Assembly (NCBI GenBank): GCA_002307375.1
Contig: NTJI01000003.1
Location: 218,612-282,611, forward strand
Source of the DNA: Lysobacteraceae bacterium NML93-0399
GTDB taxonomy: Bacteria > Pseudomonadota > Gammaproteobacteria > Xanthomonadales > Xanthomonadaceae
Length of the DNA stretch: 64,000 nt
Reading direction: 5' to 3'
The notes beneath the pieces are model-generated. The model had not been told where the DNA came from and did no database searches. It saw only the letters and a program-made list of their open reading frames with translations. Shown piece after piece: positions 1 through 8,388 of the stretch. Both the position numbers and the translations under genes were made by a program. Positions within the stretch are counted from its first letter, which is position 1; each line of letters opens with the position of its first letter.

Positions 1-1
1 G

Positions 2-790
2 GCGGCGCTGTCGTGGATGCGCCGATTCCACGCCCGTGCCGACGCGACCCTGGTCGCGACCCAGGCCCTGGCCACCGAGCTGCGCGAGGCCGGCATCGGC
101 CATCCGGTCGTGCTGTCGCGCGCGGTCGACTGCGCGCAGTTCGATCCGGCACGCCGCGACGCCGCATTGCGTACACAGTGGGGCGCCGCCGACGACGGAC
201 TCGTCGCGATCCACGTCGGCCGCATCGCCACGGAGAAGAACCTTGGCCTGGCGGTGCGCGCATTCCGCGCCCTGCAGTTCGAACGTCCCGACGCGCGCAT
301 GGTTTTCGTCGGCGACGGACCCGAACGCGCGGCGCTGCAGGCGGCCCATCCCGATTTCATCTTCACCGGCCCGCATCGTGGCGACGACCTCGGCCGCCAC
401 TTCGCCAGCGCGGACCTGTTCCTGTTTCCCAGCCGCAGCGAAACCTTCGGCAACGTGGTGCTCGAATCGATGGCCTGCGGCGTGCCACAGGTGGCCTTCG
501 ACCACGGCGCGGCCACCGAGCACCTGTGCGACGGCCACCACGGCGCGCGCATCGCCGGCGACGACGAGGACGCCTTCGTCGCCGCTGCAGTCGCGCTGTC
601 GGGCGACCCCGCAACGCGTCGCGTGATGGGCCTGTCCGCACGCGAAGCCATGCGCCGGCTCACGCCCGCGCACGTCGCCGACGATCTCGACGCGCTGCTG
701 ACCGGCCTGCGCGGCCGCGACGCCGGCGTGTGCGCAGCGCTTCCAGTCAAAACCGATGCCGAGGACGCCGATGCACGCCACGCCGCGTAG
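2..790 (+). CDS. Glycosyltransferase, GT4/GT1-like (5' end cut by window)
   Basis: The reading frame is open from base 2, so the true start lies upstream of the window; 262 residues are visible. This is the C-terminal, nucleotide-sugar-binding half of a GT-B glycosyltransferase. Visible landmarks are the HVGRIATEKN segment at the start of the second Rossmann domain, the FVGDGPER turn, and the donor-site stretch SRSETFGNVVLESMACGVP, which holds the E-x7-E signature. Such enzymes transfer a sugar to a lipid or saccharide acceptor at the membrane; donor and acceptor cannot be told from sequence. The following PAP2 phosphatase gene begins inside its last codons, so the two are probably co-transcribed and may act together on a lipid substrate (inference). 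Confidence 0.85.
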   Translation, partial: AALSWMRRFHARADATLVATQALATELREAGIGHPVVLSRAVDCAQFDPARRDAALRTQWGAADDGLVAIHVGRIATEKNLGLAVRAFRALQFERPDARMVFVGDGPERAALQAAHPDFIFTGPHRGDDLGRHFASADLFLFPSRSETFGNVVLESMACGVPQVAFDHGAATEHLCDGHHGARIAGDDEDAFVAAAVALSGDPATRRVMGLSAREAMRRLTPAHVADDLDALLTGLRGRDAGVCAALPVKTDAEDADARHAA

Positions 791-1307
791 CCGACTGCTC
801 CATCACGACACCGGCTGGTGCCTGCGGGCCAACCGCGCCTGCACCTATCGCTGGATCCGCCGCTACTTCGCCGCTGTCAGCCGCCTTGGCGACGGCGTGT
901 TCTGGTACGGGCTGATGGGTGTGCTGGTGATCCTCGACGGGTTCGAAGGCCTCATGGCGGCCGCCCATATGCTGCTCACCGGCGGCGTCGCCCTGCTGCT
1001 CTACAAGTCCCTCAAGCGCTGGACCCGGCGCCCCCGCCCGTTCGCGGCCGACGGCCGTATCCGCGCCTGGGTCGCGCCGCTCGACGAGTTCAGCTTCCCA
1101 TCCGGCCACACCCTGCACGCGGTGTCGTTCGCGATCGTCGCGGTGGCCTGGTACCCGATGCTGGCCGGCCTGCTGGTGCCGTTCGCGGCGAGCGTCGCGG
1201 CCTCGCGCGTGGTGCTGGGGCTGCACTATCCGAGCGATGTGCTGGCGGCGACGGCGATCGGCAGCGGGTTGGGTGCGACCTCGTTGTGGGTGGTCGGAAT
1301 CATCTGA
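756..1307 (+). CDS. PAP2-family membrane phosphatase
   Basis: A 183-residue membrane protein with the three-part PAP2 signature: a K-x6-RRPRP stretch near residues 84-95, PSGH at about 115-118, and SRVVLGLHYPSD at about 150-161, giving the nucleophilic His157 and supporting Asp161. PAP2 enzymes dephosphorylate lipid phosphates such as phosphatidate or undecaprenyl diphosphate on the periplasmic face. Hydrophobic segments surround the motifs. The gene overlaps the upstream glycosyltransferase by about 35 bases; an ATG at 771 is an alternative start that reduces the overlap. The substrate is not determinable; pairing with a glycosyltransferase suggests a glycolipid or lipid-carrier role (inference). 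Confidence 0.85.
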   Translation: MPRTPMHATPRSRLLHHDTGWCLRANRACTYRWIRRYFAAVSRLGDGVFWYGLMGVLVILDGFEGLMAAAHMLLTGGVALLLYKSLKRWTRRPRPFAADGRIRAWVAPLDEFSFPSGHTLHAVSFAIVAVAWYPMLAGLLVPFAASVAASRVVLGLHYPSDVLAATAIGSGLGATSLWVVGII

Positions 1308-1872
1308 TCCGGCGCCTTCGCCTGCTTCGTCGTCACCGTTGCCTATGCGGTTGCGGTTGCCGTTGCTCTTGTTCCGCATGAAACGCATCGTCGCCTCAAG
1401 GCTGGCAGACCCGGAGGGCGCCGGCCATGGATGGCCGGCGTTTTCCGACCGAGCCAGGATGGCGAGTCGGAAAATCCCGGAACGGATAAATCGCCGGGTG
1501 AGCTTCGTCGGGGAGACGTTTTTCTTTGGTTCCGTTTCTTTTGGTGTCTACCAAAAGAAATGAACTCGGCCGCGTCAGCGGACGAAAGCGTTTGATCTTC
1601 CTGCGACGCAAGCGAAATGCAGTGCTTTCACTCGCCTGTCGGCGAGCGACTCACTTTTCTTTGCTGGCCCAAAGAAAAGTAAGCAAAAGAAAGGGCCTCC
1701 CCGACGAAGCAGCCCCAGCCGTCGTTCGTCCCGGCATTTTCCGACTCGCCATCCTGGCTCGGTCGGAAAACGGCGGGCATCCATGCCCGCCGCCCTTCGG
1801 GTGTTCGAGCGGCGGTGCGCCGTCACGAAGATCAAGAACAGGCTGTGCCGACGCAGTGCCACTACACGTGAA
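1308..1872. other. Gene-free stretch holding a composite inverted repeat
   Basis: No credible gene lies here. Short open frames are low-complexity translations of repeats and share no codon pattern with neighbours. The stretch is occupied by two inverted copies of a roughly 140-base unit, listed separately, around a centre of about 90 bases. Confidence 0.75.
1420..1792. repeat. Composite inverted repeat (two ~140-bp units facing each other)
   Basis: The left unit (1420-1560) and the right unit (1653-1792) are reverse-complement copies. Each has three parts in order from the outside: a GC hairpin around an ATGGAT or ATCCAT core (1420-1440; 1771-1792); a nearly identical ~34-base block containing TTTTCCGACCGAGCCAGGAT and ending in GTCGGAAAA (1441-1474; 1737-1770); and an A/T-rich hairpin at the inner end (TTTCTTTTGGT/ACCAAAAGAAA at 1535-1560; ACTTTTCTTT/AAAGAAAAGT at 1653-1680). 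GCTTCGTCGGGGAG is shared between the block and the inner hairpin. This is a dispersed non-coding element, not a terminator of standard form. No transposase is present. Confidence 0.8.
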
Positions 1873-2757
1873 TCACTCGAAAGCCGACACCACCGCCCGC
1901 GCCAGCGCGGGCCGGTTCTGGCCCGGCCAGTCGCGATCGTTGTCGACCTGCGCTCCCGCCCGCGCCGATTCCAGCGCGTCGACGTCGATGTCGGCAATGG
2001 CCCAGACATCGGTATCGCCACTGTCGACGAGCACGCCATCGGACGGAAAACCGACATCCATCGGCGCGAAGATGCCGGCCGTGCCGGTGTTGATGTCGAG
2101 CACCGGCGTCCATGGGGCTTCGCCGGCGGTCACCGACTGGGCGACGAAACAGCGGTTTTCCAGCGCGCGGGCCAGGCAGCCGGTGCGCACACGGGTGGCG
2201 CCGGCGTCGGTGTCGGTGCAACTGGGGACCAGCAGCAGACGTGCGCCGGCTTCCCATTGCGTGCGGACGGGCAGCGGAAATTCGATGTCGTAGCAGATGG
2301 CGATGCCCGTGCGCACGCCACCCAGGTCGAAGACCTTGAGCGCATCGCCCGGCTCGATGACGCCGGTCTGCTTTTCGAAGCCGGTCAGCTGCAGCTTGTC
2401 CTGCCAGCCGTGGCCGCCGTCGGGGGAGAACACGTCGCTGCGATTGCGGTAGCGGCCCTGGCCGATGTCGACCAGGAACGAGCCGGCGACGATGTGCAGG
2501 CCAGTATCGCGCGCGATGCCCGCAAACAGCGTCAGCCAGTCGTCCCGATAGCGCTGGATTGCGGCCAGCTGGGCGCGGGTATCGCGGCGCACGGCCTCGT
2601 CGAAGGTCGCGGCCAGCTCCAGCGCCAGATATTCGGGCAGCACGGCGACCTGGGCGCCCTGAGCGGCGGCGTCGCCGAGCAGGCGGCGCTGATGGGCGGC
2701 GAAGGCCTCGAAGTCGGGCGGCATGCCGATCGCATACCGGGCGGCGGCGATCCTCAT
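1873..2757 (-). CDS. Carbon-nitrogen hydrolase (nitrilase superfamily)
   Basis: A 294-residue amidohydrolase with the nitrilase Glu-Lys-Cys catalytic set: Glu42 in VLPEYLALEL, Lys121 in WQDKLQLTGFEK and Cys155 in AICYDIEFPLPVR. Such enzymes hydrolyse non-peptide C-N bonds in amides or carbamoyl compounds. The frame stays open upstream to 3576, but that part is arginine-rich shadow translation; ATG 2757 gives the normal MRIAAARY beginning and overlaps the stop of the upstream GNAT gene by four bases (ATGA), so translation is coupled. A family is known in which a GNAT domain is fused to a C-N hydrolase; here the two are separate genes. The substrate is unknown. Confidence 0.9.
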   Translation of the reverse strand: MRIAAARYAIGMPPDFEAFAAHQRRLLGDAAAQGAQVAVLPEYLALELAATFDEAVRRDTRAQLAAIQRYRDDWLTLFAGIARDTGLHIVAGSFLVDIGQGRYRNRSDVFSPDGGHGWQDKLQLTGFEKQTGVIEPGDALKVFDLGGVRTGIAICYDIEFPLPVRTQWEAGARLLLVPSCTDTDAGATRVRTGCLARALENRCFVAQSVTAGEAPWTPVLDINTGTAGIFAPMDVGFPSDGVLVDSGDTDVWAIADIDVDALESARAGAQVDNDRDWPGQNRPALARAVVSAFE

Positions 2758-3362
2758 GCTTCGTTCTCCAGTGGCCGGGTCCAGAACGTGAGCGGATGCA
2801 GCACCTCGCCGGCGCCAATCTCGTTCCAGCGCAGCAGCATCGTCATGCCGGGTTGGCGCACGTAGCCGCGCCTGTGCCAGAACGTGTCGTTGTCGCGATG
2901 TCCGGCCGGACGACGCGGGTCGTCGGGCGCGCGGTCGACTGCGGCAAAGGCGGTCATGTCGAAGCCGCCCAGTGCGCGGGCGTGCGCTTCGCGCAGGTCG
3001 AAGAAGCGGTGGCCGATACCGTGCCCGCGCCACTGCGGCAGCAACACCGACTCGCCGAAGTAGAAGACGCGGTCGATGGCCACATCCTGGTCCGCGAAAG
3101 GCGCCTGGAACTCGGCCGCGTCGTCGGCCAGCGGCAGGCCTGTCGAGGCGCCGACGACGGTGTCGCCATCGAAGGCGAGCACGAACACACTGCGCGGCGA
3201 GCGCGCATACGCGGCGAGATAGTCGCGTTCGTAAGCGGCATCGCCGGCGTAGAGATAGGGCCAGTCGCGGAATACGGTCATGCGCAACTGCGCGACGGAT
3301 TCGAGCCAGGGTTGCATGGCCTCGCCCGACAGCGCACGCACGGTGGGAGCTTGCGGATTCAT
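2754..3362 (-). CDS. GNAT-family N-acetyltransferase
   Basis: A 202-residue GNAT protein. The acetyl-CoA loop is visible as VLLPQWRGHGIGHRFFDLRE (the Q/R-x-x-G-x-G/A signature, about residues 110-125). ATG 3362 (MNPQAPTV) is preferred to upstream extensions because the preceding frame is arginine-rich shadow sequence. It is first of a two-gene unit with the C-N hydrolase, linked by a four-base overlap. By analogy with fused GNAT/C-N hydrolase proteins, the pair probably handles one small amide or amine metabolite; that is inference, and the acceptor is unknown. Confidence 0.85.
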   Translation of the reverse strand: MNPQAPTVRALSGEAMQPWLESVAQLRMTVFRDWPYLYAGDAAYERDYLAAYARSPRSVFVLAFDGDTVVGASTGLPLADDAAEFQAPFADQDVAIDRVFYFGESVLLPQWRGHGIGHRFFDLREAHARALGGFDMTAFAAVDRAPDDPRRPAGHRDNDTFWHRRGYVRQPGMTMLLRWNEIGAGEVLHPLTFWTRPLENEA

Positions 3363-3519
3363 GCGGGAAGTCTGGCATGCGTGCCGTCGTACATCCGTCG
3401 CGGGCGCGGAACGCAGCGTGGCAGCGGAGCCCGGGACGTGGCGCTTCCCTTCCCCTGCTTTCGAGAAAAGGTCGGGCCGCCTCCACACACGGCACTTTCG
3501 CAAGATTGCCCAAGAACGA

Positions 3520-3604
3520 CGTCATCCCCGCAAGAGCGGGGATCCAGCGACTCCAGACCTTCGAAGCGAAAGGCACTGGATTCCCGCTTCCGCGGGAATG
3601 ACGT
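3520..3604. repeat. Dispersed inverted repeat, copy 1 (GGATTCCCGC...GCGGGAATGACG type)
   Basis: Two arms of about 30 bases face each other: CGTCATCCCCGCAAGAGCGG followed by GGATCCAG on the left, and CTGGATTCCCGCTTCCGCGG followed by GAATGACG on the right. This element type is common in proteobacterial intergenic DNA. A second, more diverged copy lies at 48257-48340. It sits between the divergent ends of the GNAT gene start and the creD stop. Confidence 0.8.
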
Positions 3605-3626
3605 CGAACGTTTCGCGAATGAAGCC

Positions 3627-5006
3627 TCAGTGCTTCGGCAGTGGAGGCGGCGTCGATGCCGACGTGGCGGCCACCTGGTACCAGTCGACATGGCGCGTCA
3701 CCAGCATGATCGCGGCAAGACAGACGAACAGCAGGCCGGCCCCGAGTACCAGTGCGTTGTCCTCGGAAACCAGCAGGCCGTAGAGCGCCGCATACAGCAA
3801 CGCCAGGCCGGCGGCGAAGCCGAAGCCACGCAGGCGACTGCGCAGCACTGCCGACAGGTACACGCCGATCAGGCCGATGCAGGCAACGCTGGCTGCGAGA
3901 TATGACCAGGCGAAGGCGACGTGCTCCGACAGCCCGAGCAGCAGCAGGAAAAAGATCGCCAGCGCCAGCCCGACCAGGCCGTACTGGATCGGATGGATGC
4001 GCAGGCCGCGCATCATCTCGAACATGAAAAAGGCGGTGAAGGTCAGCAGCACGAACACGATGCCGTACTTGCTGGCACGGTCGGCGCGCGTATAGGCATC
4101 GACCGGATCGACCAGCGAAATCCCCAGCACGTCGATGCCGACATCGCCCTGCCCGCGCAGCATGGCCGCGGTGTGGGCCTGCGCGCGGGTGCCGTTGCGA
4201 TACTGCAGTTGTGCATCACTGGCCAGCGACGACACCGTCCATTGGGCACTGAAGCCATCGGCGCGAACCTCGCGACTGCGAGGCAGGAAGCGGCCGTTGA
4301 ACTGCGGATGCGGCCAAGCCGAATCCAGCGACACGCGGTTTTCGTCTGCCAGCGGCAGCACGGCCAGCGATTCGGCGCCGGTGAGTTCGAAATCCAGCAC
4401 CGAGCGCATGCGCAGAGCCGCGCCGGCGCGCACGGGCTGCGCCATCGGAGCGTGCAGGCCGCTGCCGCCGTCGCTCATCGCGCCCTGCTTGAGCGCGACT
4501 CCGGCACCGTCGACGCGCAGGCGCGGCGTACCGCGCAGGCCGCGCACGTCGGCGATGCTGTAGGAGATCCAGGGCGTGCCGATCGTGCGCGGCGGCGCGC
4601 CGTCGACATCGGCCGGTATGCGCACGTCGAAGTCCGCCGCGACCTGTCCGCCGAGCGCGTACATGCGCACCTCGTGCAGGCCCAGATGGCGCAGATACGG
4701 CGACAGCGTGCCGCTCATGTCCATCGTGCGGGGGAAGAATGTCCAGGTGCCGCTGCGATCGCGCCAGACCCGACCCACCGGCCGGCCCTGGGCGTCGGTG
4801 TCTTCCACCTCCACGCGCTCGGTGTAGGGCACGATCAGCACCGGCGCACCCAGGGTCTGTGCACCGGCCTCACTGGAGGCGATCCGGGCGACCGCCGCCT
4901 GGCGATGCTGCTCGCGGTCGTGGATGACGGCGCGGATCAGCACCAGTGGTATCAGAATCGCCAGGCTCAGCCCGGCGACGACCAGGATCTTCAGCATCAG
5001 TCGCAT
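3627..5006 (-). CDS. creD: Inner membrane protein CreD
   Basis: A 459-residue CreD-family protein. It has an N-terminal membrane segment (LKILVVAGLSLAILIPLVLI), a large periplasmic domain with the family phrases LGAPVLIVPYTE and SGTLSPYLR-like text, then a run of C-terminal membrane helices (for example FVLLTFTAFFMFEMMRG). CreD is the main output of the CreBC system and affects envelope integrity and beta-lactam response in several gammaproteobacteria. ATG 5006 is chosen over an in-frame start at 5060 because it has a good GAGGAG ribosome site and gives the normal N-terminus. The 85-base gap to creC holds a candidate CreB box, suggesting a separate promoter. Confidence 0.93.
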   Translation of the reverse strand: MRLMLKILVVAGLSLAILIPLVLIRAVIHDREQHRQAAVARIASSEAGAQTLGAPVLIVPYTERVEVEDTDAQGRPVGRVWRDRSGTWTFFPRTMDMSGTLSPYLRHLGLHEVRMYALGGQVAADFDVRIPADVDGAPPRTIGTPWISYSIADVRGLRGTPRLRVDGAGVALKQGAMSDGGSGLHAPMAQPVRAGAALRMRSVLDFELTGAESLAVLPLADENRVSLDSAWPHPQFNGRFLPRSREVRADGFSAQWTVSSLASDAQLQYRNGTRAQAHTAAMLRGQGDVGIDVLGISLVDPVDAYTRADRASKYGIVFVLLTFTAFFMFEMMRGLRIHPIQYGLVGLALAIFFLLLLGLSEHVAFAWSYLAASVACIGLIGVYLSAVLRSRLRGFGFAAGLALLYAALYGLLVSEDNALVLGAGLLFVCLAAIMLVTRHVDWYQVAATSASTPPPLPKH

Positions 5007-5072
5007 CGCGACGCTCCTCGCTAAGGGAGCGCGCAGGCTGCATCCCGTCGGTGGCGACACGCGGTGGGCTGT

Positions 5073-5088
5073 GTGAAGCGAAGACGAA
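5073..5088 (-). promoter_or_regulatory. Candidate CreB-binding tag upstream of creD
   Basis: Read on the minus strand this is TTCGT-n6-TTCAC, compared with the known cre/blr tag TTCAC-n6-TTCAC: the second half matches exactly and the first differs at two bases. It lies in the creC-creD gap, 67 bases before the creD start, where such a tag is expected. The match is imperfect, so this is a candidate only. Confidence 0.4.
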
Positions 5089-5091
5089 GTC

Positions 5092-6522
5092 TCAGGCGAC
5101 CGAAGGCAGCGGGAGTTGCAGCAATGCCCGCGTGCCGCCGCCTTCGCGCGGCATCAGCTGGACGCGGCCGCCGTGGAGGCTCGCGACCTCGGCCACGAAC
5201 GCCAGCCCCAGCCCGCTGCTGCGGCTGCGGCCGCCGGGCCGGGGCAGCGAATAGAACCGCTCGAAGACGCGGTCGCGGGCGTAGTCGGGAATGCCCGGTC
5301 CGCGATCGGCCACGGTGATCGCCACCCCCGACTCCGAGAGACATGCGTCGACCTCGACCACGCCGCCGGCGGGCGAAAAATCGCAGGCATTGTCGATCAG
5401 GTTGCTCAGCGCCTGTCGCAACAGGAAGGGGTCGCCGCGCAGCTGCAGGGCGCCCTGCCCGTCTTCGATCGTGCAGCGCACGCGCACCGGACGTTCGGCG
5501 AACGGCGTGGCGGCCGCGTCCAGCAATGCGGCCAGGCCGACATCGCCGGGTTGTTCGATCCGCTGCAGATGTTCGACGGCGGCCAGCGCCAGCAGCTTGT
5601 CGATCATCTGCGCCATGCGCTCGCTCTGTTCGCGCACGCTCGCTGCGAAGCGGGCCCGGTCGGCCTCGGGCAGCGGCGACTCCAGCAACTCCGCCGCGCC
5701 GCGCACCGCCGCCAGCGGCGCCTTGAGCTCATGGGTCAGTGCGTGTACGTAGCGCTCGACGTACTGCTTGCCCTCGAGGCGTTCGCGCATCGTTTCCAGC
5801 GCGCGGCCGAGATCGCCGAACTCGCCTGCGGCGCGCGGCAGGCTGGCGCGCTCGCCCGCGGTGACCGCGTCGGCGTAGCGGCGCAGCCCGACGAGCTGGC
5901 GCGACAGCCACCACGATGCGAGCAAGCCGACCGCCAGCGCGGTGCCCAGCAGCACGAAGCCCCAGCGCAGGATGGTGCGTTCGCTGCGCGCGATGAAGGG
6001 CGCGATCGCGCTGTTGGGCTTGGCGACCGTCAACACGCCGACGATGCGATTGCCATCGCGAATGGGCGCTGCGACATGCATCACCGAGCTCCGGTCGTCG
6101 CCCGGATCGCTTTGCGTGGAGCGGGCGCCGTAGCGGCCGCGCAGGGTGAGATAGACATCGTTCCAGCGCGAGAAATCCCGGCCGAGGTCGCGGCCGGCCG
6201 AATCGAAGACCACGACGCCGTCGGCGTCGGTGACATAGACCCGATAGTCGGCCTGCGCCTTGTAGAAGCCCCAGATGTTCGCGCCGATCTCGCGCGCGCC
6301 CAGCGCCCGCACGCGCGCGGCGAAGCGGCCATCGTCGATGCGGCCGTCGAGAAAGTCGTCGGTGGCCAGTTCGGCGAGCACGTTCGCCGTATCGGCCAGG
6401 GTGTCTTCCATCGCCTGGCGCACACCGGGCTTGATCTCCTGGGTGAACACGCGCATCAGCAGGAACGCCGCGAGCGCGACGATCAGGAAATAGCCCAGCA
6501 GGATGCGCAGGCCGATCCGCAC
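5092..6522 (-). CDS. creC: Sensor histidine kinase CreC
   Basis: 476 residues with a GTG start at 6522, one base after the creB stop; the length matches E. coli CreC (474). Order: N-terminal membrane helix (LLGYFLIVALAAFLLMRVF), a periplasmic sensor region of about 150 residues, a second helix (GFVLLGTALAVGLLASWWL), HAMP-like linker, dimerisation helix with phospho-acceptor His264 in LTHELKAPL, and an ATP-binding domain with the N box NLIDNAC, G1 DRGPGIP and G2 SSGLGLAFV. It phosphorylates CreB. Upstream in-frame methionines lie inside creB and are rejected. Confidence 0.93.
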   Translation of the reverse strand: MRIGLRILLGYFLIVALAAFLLMRVFTQEIKPGVRQAMEDTLADTANVLAELATDDFLDGRIDDGRFAARVRALGAREIGANIWGFYKAQADYRVYVTDADGVVVFDSAGRDLGRDFSRWNDVYLTLRGRYGARSTQSDPGDDRSSVMHVAAPIRDGNRIVGVLTVAKPNSAIAPFIARSERTILRWGFVLLGTALAVGLLASWWLSRQLVGLRRYADAVTAGERASLPRAAGEFGDLGRALETMRERLEGKQYVERYVHALTHELKAPLAAVRGAAELLESPLPEADRARFAASVREQSERMAQMIDKLLALAAVEHLQRIEQPGDVGLAALLDAAATPFAERPVRVRCTIEDGQGALQLRGDPFLLRQALSNLIDNACDFSPAGGVVEVDACLSESGVAITVADRGPGIPDYARDRVFERFYSLPRPGGRSRSSGLGLAFVAEVASLHGGRVQLMPREGGGTRALLQLPLPSVA

Positions 6523-6523
6523 G

Positions 6524-7201
6524 TCAGTCGAGGTCCAGCGAATAGCCGATGCCGCGATGGGTGCGCAGCGGGTCGGCCCCCGGGGCGATCTGGCGCAGCT
6601 TGCCGCGCAGCGTCTTGACGTGGGTGTCGACCGTGCGATCACCGCTGCCGAGCGCGTCGCCCCAGACACGGTCCATCAGTTGCGCGCGCGTCAGCACCGC
6701 ACCGGGCCGGGCGAGCAGCGCCGCCAGCAGGCCGTATTCGTAGCGCGTGAGGTCGAGCGGGTGGCCGTGGTAACGGATGCGGCGTCCTTCAACGTCGTGC
6801 GCGAACCCGCCGGGCGCTGCAGGCGTCTCGTGCGCCGGCGGCGTCGCCCGCCGCAAGGCCACGCGCACGCGCGCCAGCAGCTCGCGCAGCGAGAACGGTT
6901 TGGCGATGTAGTCGTCGGCGCCCAGATCGAAGCCGAGCACCCGCTCCGCCTCCGAGGCCTGCGCAGTGAGGAACACCACCGGCAGCGGCGCACGCCGCCG
7001 CAACTCGCCGCACAAGGCGAAACCGCTGATGTCCGGCAGGCCCACGTCGAGGATCGCCAGGTCGAACGCACCGTCGTCCATCGCCTGCAGCGCGGCCCCT
7101 CCGTCCAGGCAATGGCGCACCTCATGGCCGTCGGCCCGCAACGCGTAGGTCACGGTGTCGGCAATCGCGGTCTCGTCCTCGACCAGCAGGATGCGTTTCA
7201 T
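6524..7201 (-). CDS. creB: Response regulator CreB (OmpR/PhoB type)
   Basis: 225 residues. The receiver domain shows acidic residues Glu9-Asp-Glu region (VEDE), phospho-acceptor Asp52 in LDVGLPD, Thr80 and Lys102 (AKPFS). A C-terminal winged helix carries the normal ending of OmpR-family DNA-binding domains (TVDTHVKTLRGKLRQI, then RTHRGIGYSLDLD). It controls the cre regulon, including creD. ATG 7201 begins the conserved MKRILLVEDE; a more upstream in-frame ATG at 7246 adds an unusual 15-residue tail. It is the first gene of creB-creC, with creD following; no creA is seen next to it. Confidence 0.93.
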   Translation of the reverse strand: MKRILLVEDETAIADTVTYALRADGHEVRHCLDGGAALQAMDDGAFDLAILDVGLPDISGFALCGELRRRAPLPVVFLTAQASEAERVLGFDLGADDYIAKPFSLRELLARVRVALRRATPPAHETPAAPGGFAHDVEGRRIRYHGHPLDLTRYEYGLLAALLARPGAVLTRAQLMDRVWGDALGSGDRTVDTHVKTLRGKLRQIAPGADPLRTHRGIGYSLDLD

Positions 7202-7412
7202 GGGGCGGACAGCGCTGGAGAGGAACGGCGTCGCGAATTCTGTCACGCCTGAACCGGCGACGGGATCATGCGCGGCACCGATGGATGACGGTGCCCGGAG
7301 GACCCGCCGCTGAAGCGGCTGCAGCGGTGCTCACACCCGGTGCGTCAGGGCGTCTTTGAATCGATCTGGAAGTTCTTCGGACTGCCGGGGCGTGGCCGGC
7401 TACGCTATCGCA

Positions 7413-8270
7413 ATGAATTACCAGCACGCGTTCCATGCCGGCAACCACGCCGACGTTCTCAAGCACGTGGTGCTGCTCGCGATCTGCGATGCACTGACGA
7501 TCAAGCCGGCCGCCTGTTTCGCGCTCGATACGCATGCCGGCGCCGGCGTCTATCACCTGGGTGGCGAGCAGGCGCGGCGTACCGGCGAGGCCGATGACGG
7601 CATCCGTCTGCTGCAGGCCAGCGCGCCGCGGCAGCCGCTGGTCGCGCGCTATCTGTCCGCGGTGGCCGCCTGCCGCGCCGTGCATGGCGCCGACGCCTAT
7701 CCGGGCTCGCCGTGGCTGCTGGCCCACGCCCTTCGCGACCAGGACCGCATCGCCTGCTGCGAGACCGAATCCGCGGTCGCGGGCGCGCTTCGACATGCAG
7801 TCGGCGCCGACGACCGCGTGTCCATCCACGGCAGTGACGGCTATGGCGCGATGAAGGCGCTGCTGCCGCCGCGCCACGGCGCCCAGCGTCTCAATCGCGG
7901 ACTGGTGCTGATCGACCCGCCCTACGAGGCGCAGATCGCCGAATTCGACACCGCCTTCTACGCGATGCGCGACGCACTGGCGCGCTGGCCGCAGGGCATC
8001 CAGATGCTGTGGTATCCCATCAAGCAGCGCCGCACGCTGACGCCCTTCATGCGCCAGGCGGCGAAGTTGCAGACCAGGGCCACGCTGGTCGTCGAATTGC
8101 TGGTGCGTGCCGACGACTCGCCGCTGCGCATGAACGGCAGCGGCCTGCTGATCCTCGATCCGCCCTGGCAGCTGGCCACCGCTCTGGCGCCTGCCCTGGA
8201 AGCCCTGCGCGGGGCGATCGGCGAGGCCGGTGCCGACACCCGGTTGCACTGGATTCGCGAGCCGACCTGA
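7413..8270 (+). CDS. rlmJ: 23S rRNA (adenine-2030-N6)-methyltransferase RlmJ
   Basis: A 285-residue protein beginning MNYQHAFHAGNHADVLKH, the hallmark start of RlmJ. The SAM-dependent N6-methyltransferase motif DPPY is in LVLIDPPYEAQ near residue 167. RlmJ methylates A2030 of 23S rRNA. ATG 7413 is chosen because the conserved sequence begins there; the frame upstream is not conserved in type. It diverges from creB across about 210 bases in which I see no convincing -35/-10 pair. Confidence 0.93.
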   Translation: MNYQHAFHAGNHADVLKHVVLLAICDALTIKPAACFALDTHAGAGVYHLGGEQARRTGEADDGIRLLQASAPRQPLVARYLSAVAACRAVHGADAYPGSPWLLAHALRDQDRIACCETESAVAGALRHAVGADDRVSIHGSDGYGAMKALLPPRHGAQRLNRGLVLIDPPYEAQIAEFDTAFYAMRDALARWPQGIQMLWYPIKQRRTLTPFMRQAAKLQTRATLVVELLVRADDSPLRMNGSGLLILDPPWQLATALAPALEALRGAIGEAGADTRLHWIREPT

Positions 8271-8388
8271 GGCGCGCCAGGCGGTTCGGGGATGAATACG
8301 CGGACGTATGCCCCTAGTCGTCATCCTTCACGGTTCGTGAATAGACCGCCCGGGTATGGTCGGCCCCACCGTCCAATCGCGACCCTCG

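Noticed and set aside
1526..2293. Open frame covering the composite repeat
   Set aside because: Lys/Arg/Ser-rich translation of the repeat running into antisense of the C-N hydrolase; no start signal or domain.
2758..3576. N-terminal extension of the C-N hydrolase frame
   Set aside because: It lies over the GNAT gene in another frame, is Arg-rich, and the nitrilase fold starts at 2757.
3520..3604. Possible CRISPR-like repeat
   Set aside because: Only one inverted pair with no spacers; it is a dispersed intergenic palindrome.
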